Assembly: GCF_003581425.1 (NCBI RefSeq)
Contig: NZ_QXTG01000002.1
Span: 372,001-436,000, forward strand
Reading direction: 5' to 3'
Source: Amnibacterium setariae
Lineage (GTDB): Bacteria; Actinomycetota; Actinomycetes; Actinomycetales; Microbacteriaceae
DNA: 64,000 bases
Below, piece after piece: positions 34,491 to 43,515 of the stretch. The notes beneath the pieces were generated by a model. It saw only the letters and a program-made list of their open reading frames with translations, had not been told where the DNA came from and searched no databases. The position numbers were made by a program, and so were the translations under genes. Position 1 is the first letter of the stretch, and the number at the start of each line of letters is the position of its first letter.

Positions 34491-35789
34491 TCAGGTGGAC
34501 GGCAGCAGCTCCGACCGGTCGAGAACACGTCCGAGACGAGCCTCCTCATCCGGCGTCGGATCCGACACATCGAACAGCTCGAAGACGTGGCTCGTCAAAC
34601 CGGCGGCCGCGCGGACCTCGCCTTCCGGGATCTCCTCGAAGGTCCTCGCACCGCGGCGTCGCAGTGCGGCTCGAGCACTCCCCCGAACGGTGAGCACCGG
34701 CTGGCCCGAGTCCTCAATCGCAATCGTCAGAAGTGACGAATCGGTCAGCGACTCGATTGCGGCGGTCACTGCTTCGCGACCGTTCCGCCGGACGTCGATG
34801 TCATCACCGAGGATGCACCGCTCCAGTCTCTCTCGGAGTACCGGCCCCTCCAGACGGACGGCGGCGAGGACCAACGCTTGTGCCGCCCTTCCGTTCATCC
34901 GGGTCACAGGCGGCATCCCCGCCGGCACGACGAACGCGTTGTACGGCTGGAGCATCCCTCGGGCCTGCCGTAGTACTTCGGGCGGCTCATTGGCCTCCTC
35001 GTCCTCCGCTGAGCCGGCCGACGCAAGCGGCGGAACAGGCATCGACGGAGCTTCGAGCGGGACGGCGCCCCCTCTGCTTCGCCACTGCCGGAGTGCTGGT
35101 TCGAGCGTCTCGCCGACCAGGGCTTCCATGGCCGCGGCGTCGAGTAGACCGGGCTCGACGAACGCGAGCATCCGCGACAGACGCTTGGCGAAGTCCCTCA
35201 GTAGTGGAAGCCGTCGATCGGCCGGGTCCAAAGCCAGGTAGGCGCCGAATGCGATGCGGATGAGCGGCTGGCAGCCCGAGATCCCGGTCCGCTCGAAGAG
35301 CGGGATGAGCTCGCTTTCACTGAGTGCGTCCAAGACGTTGAAGCGGTCATCGAGCGCTTCCGCCTGCCACCAGAGTCGCGCCCAGGCGTGACGCACTCCA
35401 GAGCTGCTGTACAACCAACGCTCGCGGGTCGCGTCGAAACGCCAGGCGGTCTCCTTCGGAAGGAGCACGAAGGTGATGTACGACCAGGTCTCTCCGGAGC
35501 CCGCTTCTCCGTAAGGCAGGCGCACGTGGGAGCGCAGGATCCGTGTGACCGCGCGGTCGAACGCGACCTTGTCGCGATCGGCGATAGCTGACGGAAATCC
35601 GAAGCGCTCAGCCGCCGCGCGGATCTCGGCCACGAAGGTATTGATCGAGTCCGCGTCGACCCGGCTCCCGACCGCCGGCCACGTTCTGCGGCCCTCGAGC
35701 TCGGTCGTATCGATCGCCTCACCCGACCGCACCTGCTGATAGGCGCTGAGCGCAGCATCCTCCGGAAGGTGCGGCCAGACGCGATACAT
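34491..35789 (-). CDS. Unrecognised protein of the restriction operon (DUF6339-like?)
   Basis: Encodes 432 aa from the ATG at 35789 that overlaps the previous stop as TGATG. Residues about 90-140 (GETWSYITFVLLPKETAWRF) and the following WLYSSSGVRHAWARLWW segment are the most distinctive; they remind me of DUF6339, which I cannot confirm. The middle is helical, followed by an acidic linker, and the C-terminal 60 residues may contain a small winged helix. No nuclease or ATPase motif is visible. Tight coupling implies it is made in fixed ratio with the ATPase and the 296-aa protein. Confidence 0.7.
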   Translation of the reverse strand: MYRVWPHLPEDAALSAYQQVRSGEAIDTTELEGRRTWPAVGSRVDADSINTFVAEIRAAAERFGFPSAIADRDKVAFDRAVTRILRSHVRLPYGEAGSGETWSYITFVLLPKETAWRFDATRERWLYSSSGVRHAWARLWWQAEALDDRFNVLDALSESELIPLFERTGISGCQPLIRIAFGAYLALDPADRRLPLLRDFAKRLSRMLAFVEPGLLDAAAMEALVGETLEPALRQWRSRGGAVPLEAPSMPVPPLASAGSAEDEEANEPPEVLRQARGMLQPYNAFVVPAGMPPVTRMNGRAAQALVLAAVRLEGPVLRERLERCILGDDIDVRRNGREAVTAAIESLTDSSLLTIAIEDSGQPVLTVRGSARAALRRRGARTFEEIPEGEVRAAAGLTSHVFELFDVSDPTPDEEARLGRVLDRSELLPST

Positions 35790-36679
35790 CACGCCGTCCA
35801 CGCGCGTCCCGCTCCGAGTTCCCGGGCTCCCGCCCAGAGACGGGATCGCCAGACGCTTGATTCGTCGGCCGTCAACGGGACCGAAGGGGCCGACTCCGTC
35901 CGGCTCCTGACGAGGAGGGTCCGAAGAACGTCCCCTGCTGTCTCCGCAGGCCAGGACGCCCGAGCCAGCAGCTCCCCCCGCAGGAGAACGGCGAACTCGA
36001 TGAGTTGGATGGTGAGTTGCTCCTGCAAGGCGTCCAGCAGCGCATCCTGGCGAGGATCCGGAGCTGGCGCAGCCACGGCGGCGACCAGCTCGCCGTCGTG
36101 GCTGTTGATGAGCAGCCGGAAACTCGCGAGGAAGGGGAGGTCGAGGTCGGCGCTGGACTCGAGATACCAGCTGATCTCGGGAGGAATGCTCGTCATGGCG
36201 AAGTCGGTGATCTCGACCGGGAACATTCCACCGGTTCCCTGCAGGCTCATTTTGTACGCACGGCGGGCGAGCACCGAGCCGCGTCTGTGGGCCGTCACGG
36301 TATGCGGAACGCGCTCCTGACGCAGTGTGAGAGCGAGTGCGAGGTCGAGGGTGCCGCTGAGGCGCGTCCCATCAAGCACGAACTCCGAGATGGTCGAGCC
36401 AGCCCCGACGAGCGGCACGGACGAGGCCGCGCGAACGGCCGTCGTGGAGCAGGACCAGACGAGCGCCAGCTCGAGCTCCTGCGCCCCGATACCGGTCTCC
36501 TGCTCCAGGGATCGCCCGTCGATCGTGACTCCGCCTCGGACCCGAACCTCGGAGAACGGGTCCCATCCCTCGAGTCGATCGGGAAGGCTGGTCCACTCTG
36601 CTCCGGTCCACAGCTCCAGATCGCTCCACACGACCGTCGCGCTGGACGGGACGCGGTAGGGCAGGACCTCGTTCGCCAT
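35789..36679 (-). CDS. Unrecognised 296-aa protein of the restriction operon
   Basis: Begins at ATG 36679 in a TGATG overlap with the GHKL ATPase stop; a longer frame to 36745 would overlap the ATPase gene and lacks support. It is beta-rich through residue 180 (WSDLELWTGAEWTSLPDR; VRVRGGVTIDGRSL) and helical afterwards. No catalytic motif, zinc site or membrane segment is seen. Position directly after the ATPase suggests a structural or targeting subunit of the same complex. Confidence 0.7.
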   Translation of the reverse strand: MANEVLPYRVPSSATVVWSDLELWTGAEWTSLPDRLEGWDPFSEVRVRGGVTIDGRSLEQETGIGAQELELALVWSCSTTAVRAASSVPLVGAGSTISEFVLDGTRLSGTLDLALALTLRQERVPHTVTAHRRGSVLARRAYKMSLQGTGGMFPVEITDFAMTSIPPEISWYLESSADLDLPFLASFRLLINSHDGELVAAVAAPAPDPRQDALLDALQEQLTIQLIEFAVLLRGELLARASWPAETAGDVLRTLLVRSRTESAPSVPLTADESSVWRSRLWAGARELGAGRAWTA

Positions 36680-38562
36680 CAGCCCACCTCCTCCACGGTT
36701 AGACGAACGACGCTGTCCGCGACTCCGCTCGCCGACACCCACCAACGTCCCGGCGAGCGGCCGTCCAAGCTGAGCTCGGCCCCTTCGCGCTGTTCCCCGG
36801 TCTCGGCGTCGTGCCAGCCGAGCACCCGAGGAACTTCCGCGGCGGTCGGCGGCTCGGCCTCGGGCTTTCCGCTGTCGAGCACGACGACCACTTTCGCCGT
36901 GACGCGGATCTCGCGGGGTACGTCGGGAACCTCGACCAGGCTTCGAACGACCGTCACCCCTCGTTCATCCACGAACAATGCCGGCCCGTCCACGACCTTG
37001 ACCCGGGCGTCGGGCGAGTCACCCTGCCGACGGCGACTGTGCGCGCCTCCGGCGCCGTCGCTCGTGCCATTGTCGGACGCGCTTCCGACGCGCCCGGATG
37101 GCCGAGACGGCGATCCGGAGACGGCCGATACGTCCGCTAGGAGTTGATGAGACCCGGAGCCGGTGAGGCCGACAGCGAACGCCGCGAGGCGAGTGCTGAG
37201 GCGCCCCAGACCGGCGTCATGGGACCCGGCGCCGTCGGCTTGCGGTGGTTGCATCATCGCAGCGACTTGAGCACGCATGAAGCGCATCGCCCCAGCGACG
37301 ACGCGACGATCCTCCGGGTCGAGGTTGGCGACGCGCCAATCATCGTGTGTCGGCGGCTCCGCCGCCACGAACGACGCGTCGGCCTCCTCGGACGCCAGGA
37401 ACACGCCTGAGTATCCGACCGCCGGGTCGAAGTGTTCCGGCAGCTCCTGGTAGTCGACGACGAGCTCGGCGCGGCGCATGCGAGCGATATGACGGAGAGG
37501 AGCGTCGAACGGGCGCGCGACGGAGAACTCGTCGTCGATGAGCCGCCTCTCGGGCGTGAGTTCGATCCCCAGGCTTGCCACGAGGCGCTTCTTGGGCGAG
37601 TACGACCGTTCACCTGCTCTGGCCGCTTGAAGGGCCGCGACGAAGGGACGGAGCTGCTCGACCGACTCGGCCGGGGGCACGAGCTCGAGGTCGTTCTCGA
37701 ACTCCGTGAAGAAGTTCATCACGGGGGCGGATTCGGACGACACCGTCTTGGGCCAGAGGTGCCAGACGATCGAGGACCGGATGTACCGCAGGGCGTCTTC
37801 GGGCGTCCGCAGCTCGTCGTCGTTCGCCGACCCGAATCGCGGCGCCAAAATTGTGATGTCGGTTCCGAAATCGTCCGGAGAGAACCCGGGGAGCCCGAGT
37901 GCAGCCGCCTGACGCTCCGCGTCCTCCCCTTGGAGGGGATCCGGGATGCCGTCGTCCGCCACGACTCCCCACCAGTGACGACCGGTGTAGCGCTGGCCCT
38001 CGCGCGACCAGGCCGAGGTGAGCGAAGCCCCCATGAGGCGGCGGCCGGAGCTCTCCTCCACGGACCGACTGTCGACGAGTATTGACCCGACGCCGCTGAG
38101 GCCATAGTAGATGCCCTTCCCGAATCCGAAACTGCCGCCCCCGAGATGTTGATCCCGAGGCTCTCCCACATTGCGTAGAAACTGCACGAAGTCCGGATGG
38201 ACACCCTCGGGAGCTTCCACGCCGGCGCGGAGCGGGCCGCCGAGCCCCCGGGTCCCACGGTCCGAGATCGTCATGACGAGCGTTTCGGCGGACCAGTCGA
38301 TGCCAGCGAGCAGGCCGCTCTCCGGCGGTCGGCCATGGTCGAGGGCCGCTCGCCATGCGTCGACACCGTCGCCAAGCCTCCGGATGCCGATTCGAAAATC
38401 GACCGACGCGCCCGGCATCCGGGCGTCCCAGCTGTTCTGCGCGGCCTCCCGAACGAGCACTGTGAGCGGATCGAGCTTCGGCCGCCCGAGCTGCTTCATG
38501 ATGCCGTCGGCGGCCGCCCCGCCGTCCGGCGGGAAGGGCTGTGACCACCAACTAGTCGACAT
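36679..38562 (-). CDS. GHKL (MORC/Hsp90-type) ATPase of the restriction operon
   Basis: Encodes 627 aa. The GHKL nucleotide site is visible: the N box REAAQNSWDA (Glu39, Asn43, Asp46), the G1 box ISDRGTRGLGG and the lid/G2 box GGGSFGFGKGIYY. This matches bacterial relatives of MORC and Hsp90 ATPases found in restriction systems rather than histidine kinases. The C-terminal 200 residues are unrecognised and include a Ser/Gly/Arg-rich linker (about 490-530) followed by a beta-rich domain. Its start overlaps the DUF4420-like stop by 11 nt and its stop overlaps the next ATG. Confidence 0.88.
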   Translation of the reverse strand: MSTSWWSQPFPPDGGAAADGIMKQLGRPKLDPLTVLVREAAQNSWDARMPGASVDFRIGIRRLGDGVDAWRAALDHGRPPESGLLAGIDWSAETLVMTISDRGTRGLGGPLRAGVEAPEGVHPDFVQFLRNVGEPRDQHLGGGSFGFGKGIYYGLSGVGSILVDSRSVEESSGRRLMGASLTSAWSREGQRYTGRHWWGVVADDGIPDPLQGEDAERQAAALGLPGFSPDDFGTDITILAPRFGSANDDELRTPEDALRYIRSSIVWHLWPKTVSSESAPVMNFFTEFENDLELVPPAESVEQLRPFVAALQAARAGERSYSPKKRLVASLGIELTPERRLIDDEFSVARPFDAPLRHIARMRRAELVVDYQELPEHFDPAVGYSGVFLASEEADASFVAAEPPTHDDWRVANLDPEDRRVVAGAMRFMRAQVAAMMQPPQADGAGSHDAGLGRLSTRLAAFAVGLTGSGSHQLLADVSAVSGSPSRPSGRVGSASDNGTSDGAGGAHSRRRQGDSPDARVKVVDGPALFVDERGVTVVRSLVEVPDVPREIRVTAKVVVVLDSGKPEAEPPTAAEVPRVLGWHDAETGEQREGAELSLDGRSPGRWWVSASGVADSVVRLTVEEVG

Positions 38563-39520
38563 TTGAAGCGTCTCTCACGATCGATACCAAATCGTTCAGG
38601 TCGATGAACGGAAGCAAGGCGGTTACGGACAGCGAGTACCGCACCCGCGCGATCGCGTCGACCGTGGGAGAGGGGAGGGCGGCGGCAACCAGGCGTGGTA
38701 CTCCGGCCCGGACACGGATCCTTCGTGACGGGCCCGCCTGCAGGCCGACTTCAGCGGCTTCCGACTCGGGAGGTGCCCAGCCGAGCGCGCTCAACGGCGC
38801 GGACAGATCGACGCCGAACGTCGTCGTGATGCGGGCGACGAGGTCGCTCACGTGAACACCGTCGGTCGTTGGAGCGAGGTCGATGAGGAGCAGGTCGAGC
38901 GGCTTGTCCCCTGCCGTGTCCAGCTGCGCGAGACCGTGGATCTCGATGGTCTCGCTCTCGGGTCCAAGGGCCTTGACCTCCAGGGACCGGGTGGCGAGCT
39001 CGAAGTCGTGCGGTTCGCGGTACGGCCCCCGCCACGCGCCGACATCCCCGGCGCCCTGCTCGAGCAGGCTCTCGAGCACCAGGAGCTCCGCGAATAACCC
39101 CATTTGCTCGGTCATGTCGAAAGGGCGCTTCGCCCTCTCGAACAACAACCGCCAGCGCTGGATGGCCATGATAGTGCGCGCAGCAGGATCGGTCTGCCCT
39201 TCGACGGCGCCTTCGACGTCCTGAACCAGGAGATCGAATTCGCGGAAAGCGGTCGGAAGCGCGCACGTGACGTCGAGCATGCGCACTGGCGGCGCATCAC
39301 CCCACTTCTGCACACTCAGCAACATGGTGAGCCCGGCCGAGGGCGCGGGAAGCGGCAGGTCGGCTCTCTCAGCTGGTACGAGCAGGTGCCGACTACCCGA
39401 CGGATCCACGGCGATCAGCAGGTCTCCGATGGCGCTCGATGTCAATCGAAGCGCCTCATAGCGCGCAGCATCGGTGGCACCCAGCACCGGCCACCGCTCG
39501 CCGAGCGGTGCCGCCGTCAC
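38552..39520 (-). CDS. PD-(D/E)XK nuclease-like protein (DUF4420-like)
   Basis: Encodes 322 aa. The core GLFAELLVLE (Glu145) followed by DFELATRSLEVKAL (Asp172, then Glu181-Val-Lys183) forms a PD-(D/E)XK active site in the layout of DUF4420 proteins. It is the probable DNA-cleaving subunit of the system. The GTG at 39520 overlaps the Z1 stop as GTGA, showing translational coupling with the helicase-like protein. Confidence 0.85.
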   Translation of the reverse strand: MTAAPLGERWPVLGATDAARYEALRLTSSAIGDLLIAVDPSGSRHLLVPAERADLPLPAPSAGLTMLLSVQKWGDAPPVRMLDVTCALPTAFREFDLLVQDVEGAVEGQTDPAARTIMAIQRWRLLFERAKRPFDMTEQMGLFAELLVLESLLEQGAGDVGAWRGPYREPHDFELATRSLEVKALGPESETIEIHGLAQLDTAGDKPLDLLLIDLAPTTDGVHVSDLVARITTTFGVDLSAPLSALGWAPPESEAAEVGLQAGPSRRIRVRAGVPRLVAAALPSPTVDAIARVRYSLSVTALLPFIDLNDLVSIVRDASNVD

Positions 39521-42120
39521 GCTTTCACCAGCCGGACGTCCGGGTCCTCCGCGTCCTCGTCGACCGCGTCCAAATCATCCGCGACCTCGACGCCGACGTT
39601 CGCCAGGTCCACCGCCAGATGGGTGGCCCGCACGCGCCGGTTTTCAGTGGGGATGCCGGGGAACACCAGTCCGATGCCGATTACGGGTACGGCAGCACCG
39701 AGAGATGCGCGGCCCTCGTTCTCCACGGTCGGACCGTTCGGCGCGATCGCGTAGAGCACGAGCAGCCCGCGTGCGCGGTGTGCTTCGTCCTTGTCCCGAA
39801 GTGCGGCGAGAACGGGCTCGGACTGATTTCGGGCCTCCACGGTGGTGAGACCGAGATCCGCGACGCGGTCTTCCTTGCTCATCAGCGTCTTGATGTCAGC
39901 GCGGAATTCGATCTCCTCTACGCCCGATTCGCTCTTTGAAGCGAGCCGGTTACGAACGACCATGCCGACTTCGAGGGGGCCTATGGGCGTCGCTCCGTTG
40001 CCGTCGGCCTCGACGACCGCGAGTGACCATTTCGTCAGGGACTCCGGGTTTCCCGCAACCTCTCCCTCAATGTACTTCGTCAAAAGCGTCGGGTCGAGGT
40101 CGGGGGAATCCGGGTGGATCCGGTACTGACGCAGGAATTCAAGGACGAGCTCGACGGGGACGTCTTCGATCAGCCTCGCGCCGGTCGCCCCTCGAGGAAC
40201 CGCCGTGCGGCCCATGAGCGCATCCGTCACGAGCCGATCGGCTGCGGCCTGGTTCCCTTCCAACCAGTCCCGGTCATTCGGCTTGAAGTACCGGGTCTGG
40301 AACCGACGGCCCGCAAAAGAGATATAGGCCGGCGAGGCGGCGCCCATCTTGGCAGTGATGCGCAGGGCCGGGTGCGTACGGATCCGAACGGCGACCTCCT
40401 CCGGAGTCAGGTCCTCGCGTTGGTAACGCTCGATGTCGTCCCGCATCTCGTATTCGACCTGAGACAGATGTCTGAAGTTGTCTCGGAGGTCGGCGGTCAT
40501 CCAGATCCGCGGGAGGTCCTCGTAGCCGTTCCGATAGCCGAACCACCGTCCCATCTGAAGCAGCGTGTCGTAGGCGCTCGCAGAGCGGACGAAGAAGCTC
40601 ACGACCAGTCCCTCGAGGGTGAGCCCACGGGACAACGTATTGCCGCCGATCGCGATGGCTACGACAGGTTCTCCGCTATAGTCCAGACGCTGATCGCTCT
40701 TGTAGTTGTCAAGCACGACCGAGCAGGCTCCGAGCACCTCGGGCAGTTTCGCGAGCACCGCCTCGAAATCGTACGAATCGCGTCCGAATTCGGCAGCCGC
40801 CACTCGGGCAGTCTCCGCCCGGTACAGCTCGCGCAGCCGGTCGATTGTTATCGGGTCTTTGCGGCCAAGCGCGTTGCGCATACCCACGAGGCGCCCTGTG
40901 ATCAGATCCTCGAACAACACATGCGCGGCAATCTTCACCGAGGTGTGAATCAGCATCGTGCTGTGATCGGGTTTACTCCGCAGCCTGCGCACGGCGGTCG
41001 CGAGCAGGAACCAGTCGAGCGCGTCGGAGAGTTCCGCCGTGAGCTCCGGTTCCCAGTTGTCTGCGTTCCTGGTGCCCGGCCGGAGCTTAGGAACGTCGGC
41101 GTCTGGCACGATGCGGATCATGTCGTAGCCGTCTTGAGGCGCCGCGGACGTCACGAGACCGTCCTCGATGACGTCCATCCCAAAGATCTTCTCTGGACCA
41201 AAGTACCCGTCCGGCCGCGGGAGATTCAGAATGAAGTCGCGCGGGTAGAGATCGTTCCTGTCGCTCGGGTCAATGAAAACGTTGGCGAAGGGCGTCGCGG
41301 TATAGCCGATGTAGGTCGACTTCGCGGGCAACTCGATCAGACGTCGGATCAGCGGGTTGATCCGAGCGGTCGCGATGGATGCCTGATCCGCCTCGTCGTC
41401 GATGATGAGGACGGGAGCGTCGATCAACGCCTTTTTCGCGGCGGGCGTCTCCAGCCAGCGCACCAACTTGCGAAGAACGGCCCCGTTCTTCTTCACGACG
41501 GCGAGAGCGGTACTCCCCGGCTTCAGTACCATGCCGGCGTTCGCGGGAGGCGGCCGGAAGTCGAGATCCTCGTCGGTGAGGTTGTAGCGCAGGCTGGCAT
41601 CGACACCAGCCAGGGCCTCCTCCAGCCGCTCCTGGGTCTGCTTCCGGAGCCCGTTGTGCACCCCGGAGAGCACGACGATCAGCCGGTAGTCCAGGTCCGC
41701 GAGCTTCGCCGCCGCCGCGAGGAAGTTGGTCGTCTTACCACTCTGCACGTAGCCGACGACCAGGCCCTTGGCCTTCCAGCTCGACCGGTTCGGCGACGGC
41801 GTGTGACTTACGACCTTATTGGACGCGTTATCGACGTTCGCGACGCGCTCACTGGGCCACCCGTCCGCCTCGAACTTGGCCTTCAGCGCCGACCAGTATC
41901 GATCGGTGTCGAGCGGCCCGGGGTACCAGTCCTCCTTCCCGGCGGCAGGGATGACCACCGGTCCGCCTTCGAGCACCTTGAGGCGCGCCTCCTCATACTG
42001 CTGCACGAACTCCGCCAGCATCGCCGCGTCCTTGAGGGCTCCTCTGAAACGGGAACGGGCAGCCTCGAGGCCGTGGGCGCGGGCCCACTGTGCGAAGACG
42101 GGATAGAAGTCGGAGGACAT
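39517..42120 (-). CDS. Z1-domain superfamily-2-like ATPase of the restriction operon
   Basis: Encodes 867 aa. Walker A GYVQSGKT (123-130), the Z1 hallmark VLSGVHNGLRKQT (151-163), Walker B IDDEAD (241-246), TATPFAN (275-281), GGNTLSRGLTLEG (about 491-503) and QMGRWFGYR (about 519-527) are all intact, so the motor should be active. Z1 proteins are established partners of MORC-like ATPases and DUF4420 nucleases. The ATG at 42120 is chosen because the upstream extension is Arg-rich and not family-like. It follows the methyltransferase gene by 172 nt. Confidence 0.9.
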   Translation of the reverse strand: MSSDFYPVFAQWARAHGLEAARSRFRGALKDAAMLAEFVQQYEEARLKVLEGGPVVIPAAGKEDWYPGPLDTDRYWSALKAKFEADGWPSERVANVDNASNKVVSHTPSPNRSSWKAKGLVVGYVQSGKTTNFLAAAAKLADLDYRLIVVLSGVHNGLRKQTQERLEEALAGVDASLRYNLTDEDLDFRPPPANAGMVLKPGSTALAVVKKNGAVLRKLVRWLETPAAKKALIDAPVLIIDDEADQASIATARINPLIRRLIELPAKSTYIGYTATPFANVFIDPSDRNDLYPRDFILNLPRPDGYFGPEKIFGMDVIEDGLVTSAAPQDGYDMIRIVPDADVPKLRPGTRNADNWEPELTAELSDALDWFLLATAVRRLRSKPDHSTMLIHTSVKIAAHVLFEDLITGRLVGMRNALGRKDPITIDRLRELYRAETARVAAAEFGRDSYDFEAVLAKLPEVLGACSVVLDNYKSDQRLDYSGEPVVAIAIGGNTLSRGLTLEGLVVSFFVRSASAYDTLLQMGRWFGYRNGYEDLPRIWMTADLRDNFRHLSQVEYEMRDDIERYQREDLTPEEVAVRIRTHPALRITAKMGAASPAYISFAGRRFQTRYFKPNDRDWLEGNQAAADRLVTDALMGRTAVPRGATGARLIEDVPVELVLEFLRQYRIHPDSPDLDPTLLTKYIEGEVAGNPESLTKWSLAVVEADGNGATPIGPLEVGMVVRNRLASKSESGVEEIEFRADIKTLMSKEDRVADLGLTTVEARNQSEPVLAALRDKDEAHRARGLLVLYAIAPNGPTVENEGRASLGAAVPVIGIGLVFPGIPTENRRVRATHLAVDLANVGVEVADDLDAVDEDAEDPDVRLVKA

Positions 42121-42292
42121 CGAACAGCTCCGTTCAGACTGACTGGTGGGTAGGCACACGGCCGCATAGATCCTCGGACGAGATCGCCGTCGTTCAAGAC
42201 GGCGCGCCGCCATCGGCTGGCGCAGACCAAACTCAAGGACGCCGATCTGCGGCGGCCGCTCGACGGAGGAGGTTCCGCACGCGGAGAGGGGC
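42121..42292. other. Gap within the restriction operon
   Basis: 172 nt between the methyltransferase stop and the Z1 start, the widest gap in the operon. It could hold a second promoter that lets the nuclease genes lag behind the methyltransferase. No clear -10 box or hairpin was recognised. Confidence 0.35.
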
Positions 42293-43438
42293 TCAGAAGA
42301 GGGCGAGCTGAGGTGCCCGATCCGCGGAAGCGACGCTGAACGAATGGTCTGGGTGATCTAGTGCGTCGAGAAGCTGAGTTGCGATCGCTCGTCCAAGTGG
42401 GATCGGCACGGCGTTGCCGATCTGCTTCGCGATCGCGGTTCTCGTACCAATGAATCGATAGTCGTCCGGAAACCCTTGGAGGATCGCCGCTTCCCAGTGG
42501 GTGATCGCCCTCATCGCCTCCGGGTGCAGGTAACGCCCCTTCTCGGGCTTAAAGAACTCGGTCCGAATCGTCACGGACGGCTTGTCCCAGTGGAGCCGCC
42601 CCATGACGTCCGCCGAGCCTCGACGGTGGTCGCGCCAGCAGCGCGCCTCCAGGTGACGCGGCAGGTCGAATCGGTTCCCGCCGACCGGGATCGCCGCAAA
42701 GCGCTTCAGTGATAGCGGCGTGTAGTTCCGACCCGTGTGCAGCTCGATTCCCGAGAACGCCCCCTCGAAGACGCGGCCGCCGTACTCCGTGAGTCGAGGC
42801 TGAAGACCTCGCTCGTCGATCGTCTCGAACGGGACCTTTCGCTCCCCCTGGAGGGCGTCCCACACTGTGCGATGTCGACCGATATGCGATGGCTCCGGGA
42901 ACCCCGGCGCGGGCAGATCGCGGTGATGCCCGATCAACACGGCTCGCTTGCGTGCTTGCGCTGCCCCGTAATCTGCCGCATTGAGAATGCGCCAATCAAA
43001 GTCGTAATCCTCAAGCAAGCCGCCAGGCTGTACAGCGGCGGTAAAGTCCTGAAATTGGGCAGACTTGGCGAACGCTGCGACATTTTCCACAACGAAGTAC
43101 TTGGGCCGGACACGACGAATCGTCTCGGCATACTTTAGCCACAGGTAGTTGCGCTCATCCTCGGCGTCCTGCTTGCCAAGGGTTGAAAATCCTTGGCACG
43201 GCGGGCCTCCGATCACGATGTCGACGCCCGTCGGCATTTCGGCCTCGGCTAGCCAACTCTGGATGCTCCCACCCCAGGCTGTTCCCTCGCCGAAGTTGGC
43301 CTCGAACGACGCAGCCGCGGCAAGGTCCCACTCCACTGCGATGGCGGTCTCGATCCGCGGCGAAGCGGCGTGGAATCCGGCTGTAAGGCCTCCAGCTCCG
43401 GCGAAGAGGTCCAGCGTTCGGATCGGAGCACCACCCAC
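42293..43438 (-). CDS. DNA (cytosine-5-)-methyltransferase
   Basis: Encodes 381 aa. All main C5-methyltransferase motifs are present: motif I LDLFAGAGGL (9-18), motif IV GGPPCQGFS with catalytic Cys81, motif VI VVENV (116-120), motif VIII QARKRAVLIG and motif X QIGNAVPIPLG. It is the first gene of the operon and would protect host DNA. The GTG at 43438 is 7 nt after a TAGGTT -10 box (43451-43446), so the transcript is probably leaderless; an earlier in-frame GTG at 43471 is possible. The target sequence cannot be read from the protein. Confidence 0.92.
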   Translation of the reverse strand: MGGAPIRTLDLFAGAGGLTAGFHAASPRIETAIAVEWDLAAAASFEANFGEGTAWGGSIQSWLAEAEMPTGVDIVIGGPPCQGFSTLGKQDAEDERNYLWLKYAETIRRVRPKYFVVENVAAFAKSAQFQDFTAAVQPGGLLEDYDFDWRILNAADYGAAQARKRAVLIGHHRDLPAPGFPEPSHIGRHRTVWDALQGERKVPFETIDERGLQPRLTEYGGRVFEGAFSGIELHTGRNYTPLSLKRFAAIPVGGNRFDLPRHLEARCWRDHRRGSADVMGRLHWDKPSVTIRTEFFKPEKGRYLHPEAMRAITHWEAAILQGFPDDYRFIGTRTAIAKQIGNAVPIPLGRAIATQLLDALDHPDHSFSVASADRAPQLALF

Positions 43439-43445
43439 ATGATGG

Positions 43446-43509
43446 AACCTATTGGGGGGCTCTGACGTCACCCAGCCGGCACGCGGGCGTCGCCGCACGT
43501 TCGTACGAT
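43446..43509. promoter_or_regulatory. Bidirectional leaderless promoter of methyltransferase and Vsr genes
   Basis: TAGGTT on the minus strand (43451-43446) lies 7 nt before the methyltransferase GTG at 43438. TACGAT on the plus strand (43504-43509) lies 6 nt before the Vsr GTG at 43516. Both fit the local TANNNT pattern. The two promoters are about 55 bp apart, so methylation or a bound protein could affect both. Confidence 0.55.
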
Positions 43510-43515
43510 CGGCCC

